The notes beneath the pieces were generated by a model that worked only from the letters and a program-made list of their open reading frames with translations, had not been told where the DNA came from and made no database searches. DNA of 64,000 bases from Xanthostigma xanthostigma. Its lineage: Eukaryota > Arthropoda > Insecta > Raphidioptera > Raphidiidae. The stretch covers positions 60,238,948 to 60,302,947 of the forward strand of contig OY754464.1 of NCBI GenBank assembly GCA_963575645.1. Reading direction: 5' to 3'. The position numbers and the translations under genes were made by a program. Position 1 is the first letter of the stretch. Each line of letters begins with the position of its first letter. Below are positions 1-9,985 of this stretch, piece by piece.

Positions 1-1403
1 AAAAATTGTAAAAACAATACTGACGTTGTTCAAGATCGAATCAACAACCTTATGGTTTCAACGTAGACGCTCTTGTCCCCTCGGCCATCGAGCGGACTGG
101 GTCTAGGTCTGTTATTCTGGTATAGTTTTATACTCAATAATAATATGAGTTATAACACTATGACGACTAAACGTTTGTTGAATTTTTGCCTTCATAAATT
201 ACTTACGCCTTTTTTTCTACTTTATAATAAACTATTTTTAGTATTTTGTTGTTTTGATACATTGTAAAGCCGTTTTTATGATATGCCTGGTAACAAAATA
301 TGTCTAAAACCATGATTATGTTTGCCTCCTAAAGTGTTAACCTATGCAAAAGTTTTTCTTTTAAATATATTTGTGCTTTGCTTTCAAAGCTTTTTCCAAT
401 GACATCCCATAAACATAGATAGAATTTAAAATAATTCTCCGGCTTGTATGTGTGACACCCCTATTTTTATAACTTTAAATACGATATTCGTCTCTGGGTC
501 AAGAATTTACATATTTGTGTGAATTTCAAGTCGATATCTCATTTCGCTTAGAAGCTAGAAGTCTCTGACAGACGGATGGACAGCGTTGCCACAACAATAG
601 AGTTCCGTCAGATCCTACGGTACGGAGTCCTAAAAACGACATCGTCAGGAGCAGAGAGACGATCGGAATTGGCCTGCGGGTAGTACGTTGACAGGTAAAC
701 TCGACCGGCACGGCGACACTTCCTGTTCGCATAGTAGAAATAAAACACAGGGAGCAGGGCTGAATAGTGAAACGCCAAGAGTATAGTATAGCGATAGCCA
801 ACTGTGATAATTTTATGAAGCTAGTCATAAACATGATGTATGTAGTTAAGATCACAACCAAAATATATTAGTGTTTACGCTGTTTAAAGTTTTACTTCAA
901 ATCCTCCCAGTTTTTCCTCTGCTGCAACTTGATAAAGTTCTAGAACAAACTGATAACTGATAACAGTCACTTTACGCACATCGGTTCGCAATTTCGAATA
1001 ACACATGTAACACAGCCAAGGTTAGAATACTTACTTGCATACAGATTATAGAGCAATCTGTTATTACCTATCGTGTTATTTTATATAGAATCCGGAAATG
1101 CATAGCAAGGTTAAATGGAACATTAGCAAATACAAATAATATAACCGCGATTACAACCTCAAGTAGTTGTTTTATGTGTGCTGTCATTATGCGTTCATTT
1201 CATGTATTATATGCTAATCTTATACAATGTTGTATTGGACATGGACGACACTGTTGACTGGCAGATGTCAGTGGCGGACGTCACTGATATGTATACAGTG
1301 CGTAAGTTTAGTGTGGAACAATCTATGTTAAAAATAATAAGAGAAGTGAAAAAAAAAGATATGTCCGGATTTTAGGGCAAAATATTCTGTCTAATTCAGC
1401 ACC
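1..1403. other. No supported gene; AT-rich sequence
   Basis: I see no convincing coding exon, RNA gene or complete transposon here. The open frames are short and show no recognisable motif. A patch near 540-720 is less AT-rich than its surroundings and may be old transposon sequence, but I could not find ends for it. Confidence 0.4.
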
Positions 1404-1705
1404 GAGAAAAAAAACTTGATTTAGTCGACATTGAATTTTGCGTCACAGCTATTTTCAGTAAACAATTAAAGTTGTTAATTTTATTTCTGAAATGTAGTTA
1501 TTGAGTTTTCAGATAAATTTATTAGCAATCGAAAGTAAAATATGCATATAAAATGCCAATGTTTGGTCGAAATTTTGATTCCTGACATAAAACCAGGTAG
1601 ACAGGTATATAAACAGGTAATTTCGAATTTGTATTTTGTAGTTATAGAGTCTTATTAAAAATAGCTGTGACGCGAAATTGAATGTCGACTAAATCAAGTT
1701 TTCTC
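1404..1705. mobile_element. Short inverted-repeat element (MITE-like)
   Basis: Arms of about 50 bp face each other: 1404-1458 contains TTGATTTAGTCGACATTGAA, and the inverted copy at about 1656-1705 contains the complement with few changes. The roughly 200 bp between them has no ORF. This is the layout of a non-autonomous DNA transposon. No clear target duplication is visible, so the superfamily is not assigned. Confidence 0.6.
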
Positions 1706-1794
1706 TTTTAATACATGTATTATCAAAATTTAAATTTCATTACAAAACTCGATGGGTGAAGGTCAAGCCAAGTCGGGATCTTAGACTAATCCTA

Positions 1795-2320
1795 TATACG
1801 CTAAGAAAGTATCTTTTGACAAGCGACATTTGCGCCCTCTCGTGTTTTTTTTTTTTTTAATTATGGTTCAGCCAAAACCTTATAGTGTCATATGTTATAC
1901 GTGCATTTTAATAAGGGTTAATTGTTGAATAAAATGGGTAAAAAGCTATCAAATCGTAAGTGCTGTATTGTTGATTGTAAAGATACAACAACTAAACATC
2001 CAAAATTACAATTCCACCGTTTTCCTGGATTTTCTTATGAATTAGAGAGGGAAAAAAATGAACTGCCACAGTACGTCTGTAATCATTATTAAATACATGA
2101 AAAATATCATAATTGTTATTTTGTTATCAAAAAAATTTTGAAATAAAAAATTTATATAATTTATGTAGTTTTTTTACTGACATTGTGCGTAAATATTTTT
2201 TCATAATTAAGAATAACGCTGGTTTCCATGGATTTGTAAGTTTCGAGTGAACCATATTTTAAAAAATCAAACACGAGATGGCGCAAAGATCGCATGTCAA
2301 AGATACTTTCCTAGCGTATA
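1795..2320. mobile_element. TIR element carrying a THAP-domain exon
   Basis: About 50 bp of imperfect terminal inverted repeat bracket the segment. The left end reads TATACGCTAAGAAAGTATC and continues to a GCGCCCTCTCGTG motif near 1845. The right end at about 2265-2320 is its inverse, with CACGAGATGGCGC and GATACTTTCCTAGCGTATA. A THAP-type coding exon lies between them on the plus strand. P and Kolobok superfamily transposases are known to carry THAP zinc fingers, so this is probably an internally deleted relative of such an element. That assignment is inferred; no target duplication is clear. Confidence 0.6.
1934..2092 (+). CDS. THAP-type zinc finger fragment (first exon or remnant)
   Basis: An ATG in a good context (AAAATG) opens 52 codons. 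The peptide starts MGKKLSNRKCCIVDC and continues to FHRFPGF before a stop at 2090-2092. The closely spaced cysteines at residues 10-15 followed by FHRFP match the start of a C2CH THAP domain, a DNA-binding finger of transposases and transcription factors. The domain is incomplete: its later W, the C-x2-H pair and the AVP region are missing. A GTACGT at 2071 could be a splice donor ending the exon at about residue 46, so the rest may lie on a lost downstream exon. The exon sits inside inverted repeats, which favours a deleted transposase gene over a host gene. Confidence 0.5.
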   Translation: MGKKLSNRKCCIVDCKDTTTKHPKLQFHRFPGFSYELEREKNELPQYVCNHY

Positions 2321-2859
2321 CATAATTCCCAACAAAATGCTTTCGGGTAGATGTGAACCCTTAGTTTATAACAATTTTTACTTTTTGCTACGCACCTGAC
2401 ATTTTTAGATAAACGTGTACTTAATATATTTACATAATAAACAAATAATCCAACGTTCAAATGTCACACACTGACAATTTTTAATGTAATTGTCTATTCT
2501 GTGTATGTATTTCATAGAATAGAAATACGAGGTTAGATAAAAAATATCTCAATGATAAATCAGAAGTGAAAGGAACCGCGCAATAACTTAACAAGATACG
2601 TATCAAGTCAAGAGTAACGATACAGATTAAAAATAAGTCTTGTCTGTCCGCTTGTGTCATCCTTTCCTCCATTTTGTTTCACAATATTTTGTTAGACACT
2701 ATGGTGGCTTTATTTAAATTTATATTTTTAAATGATCGCATTTTTATGAGAACTTGTCAACCATACAAAAACATTTTTGCTCATCCCCTATATAAAACTT
2801 ACTTTTCATGCGTGTACGTGTATGTGAGAAACAACAGTTGGCGCGAATAGTAATTTTCA

Positions 2860-3110
2860 CAAACCTAAGAGAAGTGAAGTAGCTACGCAATAATTGAACA
2901 GCCTGAAATGTTCAAAATATACTGAAAATAAAGTGAAAACAAGCTATTTTTTTGCAAAAATATATTATATATCTCGGACGTAATGTAATTATGACCCGCG
3001 TAACTGTTGAAACTCGATGACGCTCTCGTTTTCAAAAATGTTGTCACACATCGTACATATTATATACGTCATTACATTCTAGATACATAAACCACTACTA
3101 GCTTTTATCA
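2860..3110. repeat. Dispersed repeat family B, copy 1
   Basis: This stretch resembles 63100-63300 in the same orientation. Shared landmarks in the same order are a 'gtgaaaa-agctat' stretch, 'tatctcgga', a 'GTGACTGTT/GTAACTGTTGAA' block, 'cga-gacgctcg' and 'tagatacataaac-acta'. No ORF is present. It looks like an old interspersed repeat of unknown class. Confidence 0.45.
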
Positions 3111-3451
3111 ATGTAATTTTTTAGCGGTATGAAAAAATTACGCAGCTTAATACAAAAATAATCGTGTGGGGAATATACGACAAATACTCAAATCTAAAAT
3201 CTATATATAAATACGGGAAGGAAAAAAGTTGTGATACCGATTTGAGTGTGTTAATTCGCACACATTGTGATGAAACATACATCGTTCTCTTCGTTTTAAT
3301 GAGGGTAAGTGCACAATATATGTTTCATCACGATGTATACGAATGTCTAAGCTATGGTGTGAGCATGGATATGTGCAGTGGGCCTTTATTTCGTGACGAT
3401 CTCACATGTCGCTCGCTCGTTTTATTTCCAGTTGATCCCCTGTCCCGAGGC

Positions 3452-3516
3452 CTGCTCCAAGCCCAGTTGTTTTTGAAGCTTTGCTATAGCTTCAAAAACA
3501 ACTGGGCTTAGAGCAG
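3452..3516. repeat. Near-perfect 29-bp stem hairpin
   Basis: The arms 3452-3480 and 3488-3516 are inverse complements with a single C/T difference, separated by a 7-base loop (TTGCTAT). The arm core is AAGCCCAGTTGTTTTTGAAG. It has the size and symmetry of a small foldback transposon or a miRNA-like precursor. Nothing in the sequence shows that it is transcribed. Confidence 0.8.
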
Positions 3517-3589
3517 CTTTTATTTTCAACTGAACAGCAAATCTGTTAAAAAAAATAATGAGCCGTCGTGTGACGCCTGACAGATGTGA

Positions 3590-3722
3590 AACATAAATTT
3601 AAACGAAATTCTAGTAAATAAATTTCGCCCTTTAACTGAAATTGCGCCCTGTAACTAAATTTCGCCCTGTAATGTAACTTACCCCTGTAACGAAATTTCA
3701 CCCTGCAATGTAACTTACCAAT
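3590..3722. repeat. Degenerate short tandem repeat
   Basis: Imperfect repeats of roughly 18-25 bp with the core 'aaatttcgccctgtaa' recur four to five times. No coding role is visible. Confidence 0.5.
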
Positions 3723-3863
3723 ATATAACAACGCACTCACACAGAGAAGCAATAGTATAAGCGAGCACACACACAAGGGAGTCGAGAGCGGTAGCATAGA
3801 AGGGGCACGACGACTTGAAGCGTCACGGCATACGAATCGCACTAACGCGCCAATAGATGCTTC

Positions 3864-4735
3864 TAATGTCCGACCGAAACTAGTTTTACGGCCGAAACCG
3901 AAACCGAATTTCGGCCTCAATCCCAGTTCATGTTTTCGTGGGAAAAATAAAGTAAACATTATATCATAATCAGCCTAAATTATTTTTTTTTTTATTTTTA
4001 ATTTAATCGCATATTAATCATTCAGCCTATGCTATTTTAACTAAACATTAACAACTTTTCATATCATATTATTACCCCCCTTATTTCAAAAACACAAATA
4101 AATATACTTTTTTTTAATATTATGAAATAAAATAAAAGCTACAAAACAAAATTACTTTTTAATAAATAAAATTAACGACCAATTTTTCAGACAATAGGTA
4201 TATTAACAAAAAAATATATAATTAATACATTAACGTTTCTAATTGAAGAGTTCTAATCAGACGTTAAGATTTGAAAATTGGTTTTTAGTAAAAAGTATTT
4301 ACCTAATAATATGTTTGGGTATAGGTACACACAATAAAAAAAGAAAACACTCTTTCATCTTAAGAACAAAATTATTTCTTCTAAACTTTGGTCATTTTGT
4401 ATGGTACTCTTGTTAACGAACTACAATAAAATTAAAATTAATAAGTACCTACCTACCAAATACAACAACTAAATAAATATTTTTAATGCAAATAATAGGT
4501 ACTTAAATCGAAAGTATCAATATAAAAAGAGTTTTCTCTCAAACTAAAAAAAAAAAAAAAAAAACACGGGCGCGGAGGCATAAAAGCATAAAAACACTTT
4601 ATCGCTCTCATCTGCACCGCATTTCAGCGCGAAACCTCCCGAATGTAGTTTCGGTTTCGGCCGGATGGGCAGCCGAAACCAGTTTTTTGGCCGAAACTAG
4701 GCCGAAGTCGAAACCGAAATTTCGGTCGGATACTA
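3864..4735. mobile_element. Non-autonomous hAT transposon, 872 bp
   Basis: A perfect 8-bp target duplication GATGCTTC flanks the element at 3856-3863 and 4736-4743. The termini are inverted: TAATGTCCGACCGAAA on the left, and TAGTATCCGACCGAAA as the complement of the right end. Internal GGCCGAAACCGAAACCGAA-type blocks repeat near both ends. An 8-bp duplication with TA-starting ends is the mark of hAT elements. The interior is AT-rich without a transposase ORF, so the element depended on a transposase supplied elsewhere. Confidence 0.88.
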
Positions 4736-4743
4736 GATGCTTC

Positions 4744-5400
4744 ACATCAAAAGTAAGAAAAAACTTATTACCCCGCTTAATATGTAATTATTTAAACATT
4801 CTAGTAAGCTCTAATCAAAATGTTAATTTTAGACCTTCAATTGTAATCTGAATAGTATATGTATACAAGGAGCGTTTTATACAATAAACAATGAATATGT
4901 ATAAGTATTACATATTGTATATACCAGAGATGAAAATGTGACAAGTTGTTTCGTCACGATCACTCGCAGTTATTCAATTTTTAAAATTTCATCAAATAAT
5001 TCTTTGATATGATTTTTAAAACAGCTCAACCATTTAAGATTAACATTCAAACATACCTAGGTTACTAGAGTGTCACAATACGACAGGAGCGTTTTATATA
5101 ACTTGGCAAGGGTAGAGATATAGGGGGGGGGGGGGTAAATGGGGTAATTACCCTCCCCAGGACCATAAAAATAAAAAATAAAACAGAAAATATAACGAAT
5201 ACCTAACTAAAAAATAAAATTCGGAAATACTTCTTGAAAAAAAATTAGGTTAGTAATTAATATTTTGCTTGACACCTTCCTTCGTGAGTATTCTTGTGTT
5301 AAAAAACTTATCTACACTCTTGTAACTAGGCACATGTTAGCGAAAAAGTTTTCATATCGTTTTCTCTAAATATCAGAAACCAAATATACAGGTCGGACAA
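4744..5400. other. No gene seen; AT-rich with a poly-G run
   Basis: No coding or RNA feature can be supported. A run of about 13 G lies at 5123-5135, next to a simple A-rich tract. Confidence 0.4.
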
Positions 5401-5421
5401 CTAGCGGCGTATGAATCCCAA

Positions 5422-5655
5422 GTGCTCGAAGCAGGGTCGGTCTGGGACCTAAAAAGTTGCCGGGGAAATTGTCAGCCGCCTCTATGTGACCGTGTAACTA
5501 AGAAGGAAAAGACCGGAACCGGACCGGCCCATGAAGGATGGGCGACCCCCATGGAAAAACTCCCGGTATTCCCTGAGTCCAAAGAAAGCAATTTAACATA
5601 CAATCGTGATTCATCTGACGACCCACTTGGCGAAGTCAAAAGCAAGCAGTATTAA
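5422..5655 (+). CDS. Unrecognised 77-codon ORF, GC-richer than surroundings
   Basis: An open frame from ATG to TAA encodes a polar peptide with many K, E, P and S residues. Base composition here is clearly less AT-rich than on either side, which is why the frame is listed. I recognise no domain. It may be a fragment of a retrotransposon protein or a chance ORF in an old insertion; there is no splice or promoter evidence. Confidence 0.2.
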   Translation: MLEAGSVWDLKSCRGNCQPPLCDRVTKKEKTGTGPAHEGWATPMEKLPVFPESKESNLTYNRDSSDDPLGEVKSKQY

Positions 5656-5814
5656 AAAAAACTACTGACCCGATTTGAGTAAAATTTTTATGGGATCATT
5701 TCGTCACCTTCCTGAACAAAATGACGTCGAAATTACTCAAACCGTTTAACTCCCTCGAAAATTGAAGGCTAAATAAATATATGTTAAAAATGAGCGTTCA
5801 AACAATTACAACTA

Positions 5815-6272
5815 CAGTGTAACCTCTTTATAACAAATCTCAAGGGACGAGCATTTTTTTTTCGTTATAAAGAGTTTTTTGTGATATGGAGGGAAGAAAG
5901 AAAAATGACCAATTTCACCTAATTAATTTATTCCAAACACATATAGTCTGGTTACTTGGTCTGACGTTTTTTGCTTTGCCAATATTTGTTTTGTATTTTA
6001 TTAAGTATCTTATGCATGACTTGGGATGTGGTGGAATCAAACAATAGGAATTTTTCGATAAGTTTGGCGCCATCAGTTGAATAGTTAGTAATGATTCAGA
6101 ATCGTGCTCTTTATGAACATATTCGAGAATGGCGATTGCGCTATAAAATTTTTACAATTTGGTTGGTTTACCCTAAAATCTATACATTAAGGTAAACCAA
6201 CCAAATTGTAAAAATTTCGACGTTATAGGGAGTTTTCGTTATAACGAAGGACGTTATAAAGAGGTTACACTG
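5815..6272. mobile_element. Pogo/Tigger-like MITE, 458 bp
   Basis: The ends CAGTGTAACCTCTTTATAAC and its complement GTTATAAAGAGGTTACACTG are flanked by TA on both sides (5813-5814, 6273-6274). CAG-starting ends with a TA duplication are typical of pogo/Tigger elements of the Tc1/mariner superfamily. Near the right end an internal hairpin (about 6155-6215) pairs TTTGGTTGGTTTACC with its inverse. There is no transposase ORF. Confidence 0.85.
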
Positions 6273-6296
6273 TATTTCTTTTAAAATACCCTCACT

Positions 6297-6970
6297 AGAG
6301 ATGCCGCCAATAGTTGTTATATCGAATAGTCGAATACCGATTAATCGCCATTCCCTAAGGCGAATAACTCGCGATTTTTATTCGACATAAAAAAACGAAG
6401 ATAAAAAATAGTTTATTTGTTATCAAATGATAATATCACGCTTGTAGTAGTCATGAACTTACCAATCATTTATTTGTTATTGTAATCTAAAATTTTTCGA
6501 AGGTCATGAGAAAAGAAAACAATGAAGTTAAAGAAATCAGTCTCATATTATACTGATTTTACATTTTATAAATGCTGGAAACCCTTTTCTTTCACCTATT
6601 TTACGGGGAATATACCTCGTTTTGTATAACCCAGCGTTTCATACTGGAGGGTTTTTACGAAGAAAAGCGCAACCGACTTGATCCCAGTCGTACAGAAAAA
6701 CTAGTTTTTTTGCACTACAATCTGCCCTTTTGGACTTTAAATATTAATTAAAAAGCCTAACTAATTAACTTCAACATGACATGACTGATTTTTGGATAGC
6801 TTTTTATATTGATGATTAATATTAATATTATTAATTTTGTTCATTAAAAGTTTATTTTAGACAAGTATTCGCGGAATGTCGAATAATCTAGCTATTATTC
6901 GGTATTCGACGAATAACAAAAAAATGTCGAGTAATGCCGAATACCGAATAATAGCGAGTTCCGAAAGGGT
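6297..6970. repeat. CGAATA-rich repeat region
   Basis: Both flanks of this stretch (6325-6385 and 6858-6955) are dense in variants of CGAATACCGAATA and TATTCGACGAATA. This is the pattern of hAT-type elements whose subterminal regions carry many transposase-binding-like motifs. I could place only a possible left end (TAGAGATGCCG) and found no duplication, so it is left as a repeat. Confidence 0.4.
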
Positions 6971-7564
6971 CTGTCAGCCGATTATGACCTCTGTTGTCGA
7001 GCGTCTATAATGTTCAATCAGACTGACCCGATAGGGTCAGTCTGATCGTAACTGTTACGCTTTCACCGTACAAAAACATCAATTTGTAAATACGGCGCAA
7101 TGCGTTTGAAGTGAGTGTCCTCCTCCCACTCATTACGTGAAGTGAAATTCATACCGTCTAGACGGGCTATGACTGCAATGTCATATACATATGGCATTTG
7201 TTGGAGGTAAAGCTTCAGAATTACGCTGAATTAAAAAAAAACAAAACAAACTGTTGTTTGTTTTATACTGTTTAAGTATATCACATACGTGTACAGGGTC
7301 AACCAGATGGCGTTCGACGTTGCGGTGACAATACATTGACCAATGGCCAGTGATGCCCAAAATCCGTAGAATTGAAAAAAAAAACTGTTTTTATATAAAT
7401 CCATGAAATTTTTAATGGAACGAAATACATTTAATATAGGTATTATAAAGTCTAAAATCATCAATAAAAAAAAATAAAATTGGAAATATGAATTGGTAGG
7501 TAACGCGCCTTTTTTCAAATGGAAATATATTTTTTTACATTTTCGAAATCTATATTTTTTTCTC

Positions 7565-7740
7565 TATAAAACTTCATGTCAAATTTTCATAAGGTGACAT
7601 AAGAAAATATTCGAGAAAAACGTTATCAATTTATTAATTAGATACACAAAAATAATTATTTTTTATAGCACTCCACACATGTGTAAATTAACAGTTTTCT
7701 CGAATATTTTCCTATGCAACTTTATGAAAATTTTACATGT
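7565..7740. repeat. Inverted repeat with TTTTCTCGAATATTTTC arms
   Basis: The left arm near 7575-7622 (CAAATTTTCATAAGG then AAAATATTCGAGAAAA) is inverted at 7690-7735 (TTTTCTCGAATATTTTCC then TTTATGAAAATTTT). It is probably a small MITE or foldback element without identifiable target duplication. Confidence 0.5.
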
Positions 7741-7893
7741 AAAAAAAATGTATTTTGCCCTTAAAAAAATGCATGTAGGTACACTGTATGCTTCCGGTTG
7801 AGTTTGAAGTACAAAAAAATACACCTCAGCATTTTCCGATAATAAATTTTGAGTTGAACAAAAATCTATTTAAACTTCTTTTTGTATCTAATA

Positions 7894-8088
7894 CAACAAT
7901 GTCAAACGCGCGGCCCGCTAAAACATAGATTACGGCCCGCCGAGACGATAAAAAACATTGAGATTAATAATGTAAGCGTTCTAACAATCGTATTTTAATA
8001 ATATTTTTAACATTAAAATCATGCGGCCCCCAACTTAGTACAGAATAGGTAATGTGGCTCGCAATGTCATATGAGTTTGACATGCCTG
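7894..8088. mobile_element. Small hAT MITE, 195 bp
   Basis: The ends CAACAATGTCAAAC and CAGGCATGTCAAAC (complement of the right end) are inverted copies. The flanks ATCTAATA (7886-7893) and ATCTAGTA (8089-8096) match at 7 of 8 bases, as expected for an aged hAT target duplication. The interior carries CGGCCCGC-type motifs and no ORF. Confidence 0.7.
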
Positions 8089-8374
8089 ATCTAGTAGAAT
8101 ACAAGAATTATTAACTGTTACCACTTTCGGTGAACACACTGTATACCCAGTTAATGTCGATTAATTATTATTTTATGACTTCTGTTACTCGTTTTAACGT
8201 AATGTTACACTGCATCATAAAATAATAATTCCCGTAGTAGGTACATAATCTACCAATATCTTCTAATAAAAATTGACTTTGTAGTTTTGTTCAAATTTTT
8301 AAAATATTTCATACAAAGTTCTTGATGTGTAAAATGGAAATGTCTAATGAAAATAATTCTGAAAATAGATACTT

Positions 8375-9985
8375 AATTCAGTCTAGGTGTCCCTAGGAAT
8401 TGATGACGTGCCTTCTAAGGTTATTAAATACTGCGCAGATGTCATAAGTGGTCCTCTAACATATATTTTCATTCTGTGCTTTGAAACAGGTATATTTCCC
8501 AACCAAATGAAAACAGCAATAGTGCAACCAATTTATAAGAAGGGAGACCCTCATGATTTAAATAACTATCGTCCTATCTCCTTACTGTGCAACTTCAGTA
8601 AGGTTTTTGAAAGATTAATATACCAGAGATTATTGCACTTTTTTCAACAAAATAAGCTGCTCACCAAAAGTCAATTTGGATTTATAAAAAATAGGTCTAT
8701 TGAAATGTCCCTTTTCAATGGTGTTAATACTATTTTAAATAATTGGAATAATAAATTAATATCTGTAGGTGTCTGTTTAGATCTCACGAAAGCATTTGAC
8801 TCTGTTGACAAAAATCTTTTATGTACAAAACTGGAAAAGTACGGTGTAAGAGGAAAACCACTAGACTTACTCTGTTCCTATCTCTCTAACAGAAAACAGT
8901 TAGTCAAAATCAACTCAAATAGGGGATTAGCAAAATCACAGATGAAAAACATACTTAGAGGGGTTCCCCAGGGCTCTGTCTTGGGACCGTTTCTTTTCTT
9001 GGTCTACATAAATGACATACCTCAAAGCTGCTGTGTTGGAGAAGATATATTTCTTTTTGCAGATGATACTGCTCTTATCTATAAAGCGGAATCTTTGTAT
9101 ATTCTAGAGCAAGATATCGCGACTTCGATTAATGCATTTCAGTGCTGGTTTGATAATAACGGACTTAAATTAAATATACCTAAAACCCAGGCTATCAAAT
9201 TTGGAAATTATGGTGAAAATCCTGACAAGTTGACAATTAATGATCAGAACCAAGTAGATTTTTGCAACTCAATAAAATTTTTAGGAATTACCATAGATAA
9301 AAATTTATCATGGAAGCAACATGTTGAAAATGTTATAAATAAAACTATCTCTTATGTATATTTACTCAGAAGATTAAACTCAAAAATATCCCAAAAGGAA
9401 TTAATAAATATTTATCATGGATTAGTAAATTCTAACCTACAGTATGGTATTATCATATGGGGAAACTCAAGTTACATTGAAGATTTGTTTTTAATACAAA
9501 AAAAATGTATCAGAGCAATAGCCAAAATTAGCAGTAGAACATCATGCAGAAATTTTTTCAAGAAATTAAAAATATTAACAGTCTATGACTGCTACATATT
9601 CAAATGTGCTATATTCTACTTGCAAAATCCAGACTTATTTCAATTACATGAGACAAGGCATGATCACAATACCCGACACAAATCGAAGGATCAATTAAAT
9701 CTATTAAAAACAAATCTTCACGTAGTTTATACTGGCGTGACAAACTCTGTTATAAGAATTTATAACAAAATACCAACCAAAATCAGAAACTTGCCACTGA
9801 ATCAGTTTAAAAAACAATTCAAAAAGATTCTAATAAATCAATGTAATTACAGCCTCAATGAGTATTTCGATATGAATTTTGATTGATATATGTTTTTATT
9901 ATATTTATATTTGTTGACGCTATTTATGCAGTGTATACCTGTCTAAATGAATAAAGAAGCTATGTATGTATGTATGTATAAACGA
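8375..9985 (+). mobile_element. 5'-truncated non-LTR retrotransposon (LINE)
   Basis: The element holds a reverse transcriptase ORF, a short AT-rich 3' region and a terminal (TATG)n-type repeat at about 9962-9980. A simple-repeat tail is how many Jockey- and CR1-related elements end. The 5' part, including the endonuclease and ORF1, is absent, which is usual for incomplete target-primed reverse transcription. I could not define a target-site duplication, so the left edge is approximate. Confidence 0.85.
8387..9886 (+). CDS. Non-LTR retrotransposon reverse transcriptase (partial ORF2)
   Basis: The 499-codon frame copies RNA into DNA during retrotransposition. Visible motifs in order are PIYKKGDP (48-55), NYRPISLL (60-67), LDLTKAFDSVD with catalytic D132, GVPQGSVLGP (192-201), and FADD (224-227) with the paired catalytic aspartates, followed by a long thumb and C-terminal region. 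The first ATG is not the natural start: the frame begins in the middle of the RT-proximal region (SLGIDDVPSKVIKYC), and the N-terminal endonuclease has been lost by 5' truncation. There is no internal stop or frameshift, so the insertion is fairly recent or the family is active elsewhere. The motif spacing suggests the Jockey/CR1 group; the clade is not certain. Confidence 0.93.
   Translation: MSLGIDDVPSKVIKYCADVISGPLTYIFILCFETGIFPNQMKTAIVQPIYKKGDPHDLNNYRPISLLCNFSKVFERLIYQRLLHFFQQNKLLTKSQFGFIKNRSIEMSLFNGVNTILNNWNNKLISVGVCLDLTKAFDSVDKNLLCTKLEKYGVRGKPLDLLCSYLSNRKQLVKINSNRGLAKSQMKNILRGVPQGSVLGPFLFLVYINDIPQSCCVGEDIFLFADDTALIYKAESLYILEQDIATSINAFQCWFDNNGLKLNIPKTQAIKFGNYGENPDKLTINDQNQVDFCNSIKFLGITIDKNLSWKQHVENVINKTISYVYLLRRLNSKISQKELINIYHGLVNSNLQYGIIIWGNSSYIEDLFLIQKKCIRAIAKISSRTSCRNFFKKLKILTVYDCYIFKCAIFYLQNPDLFQLHETRHDHNTRHKSKDQLNLLKTNLHVVYTGVTNSVIRIYNKIPTKIRNLPLNQFKKQFKKILINQCNYSLNEYFDMNFD

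Noticed and set aside
3546-3959. 137-codon minus-strand ORF
   Set aside because: It runs across a short tandem repeat and the boundary of the hAT element at 3864, so it is a composite chance frame.
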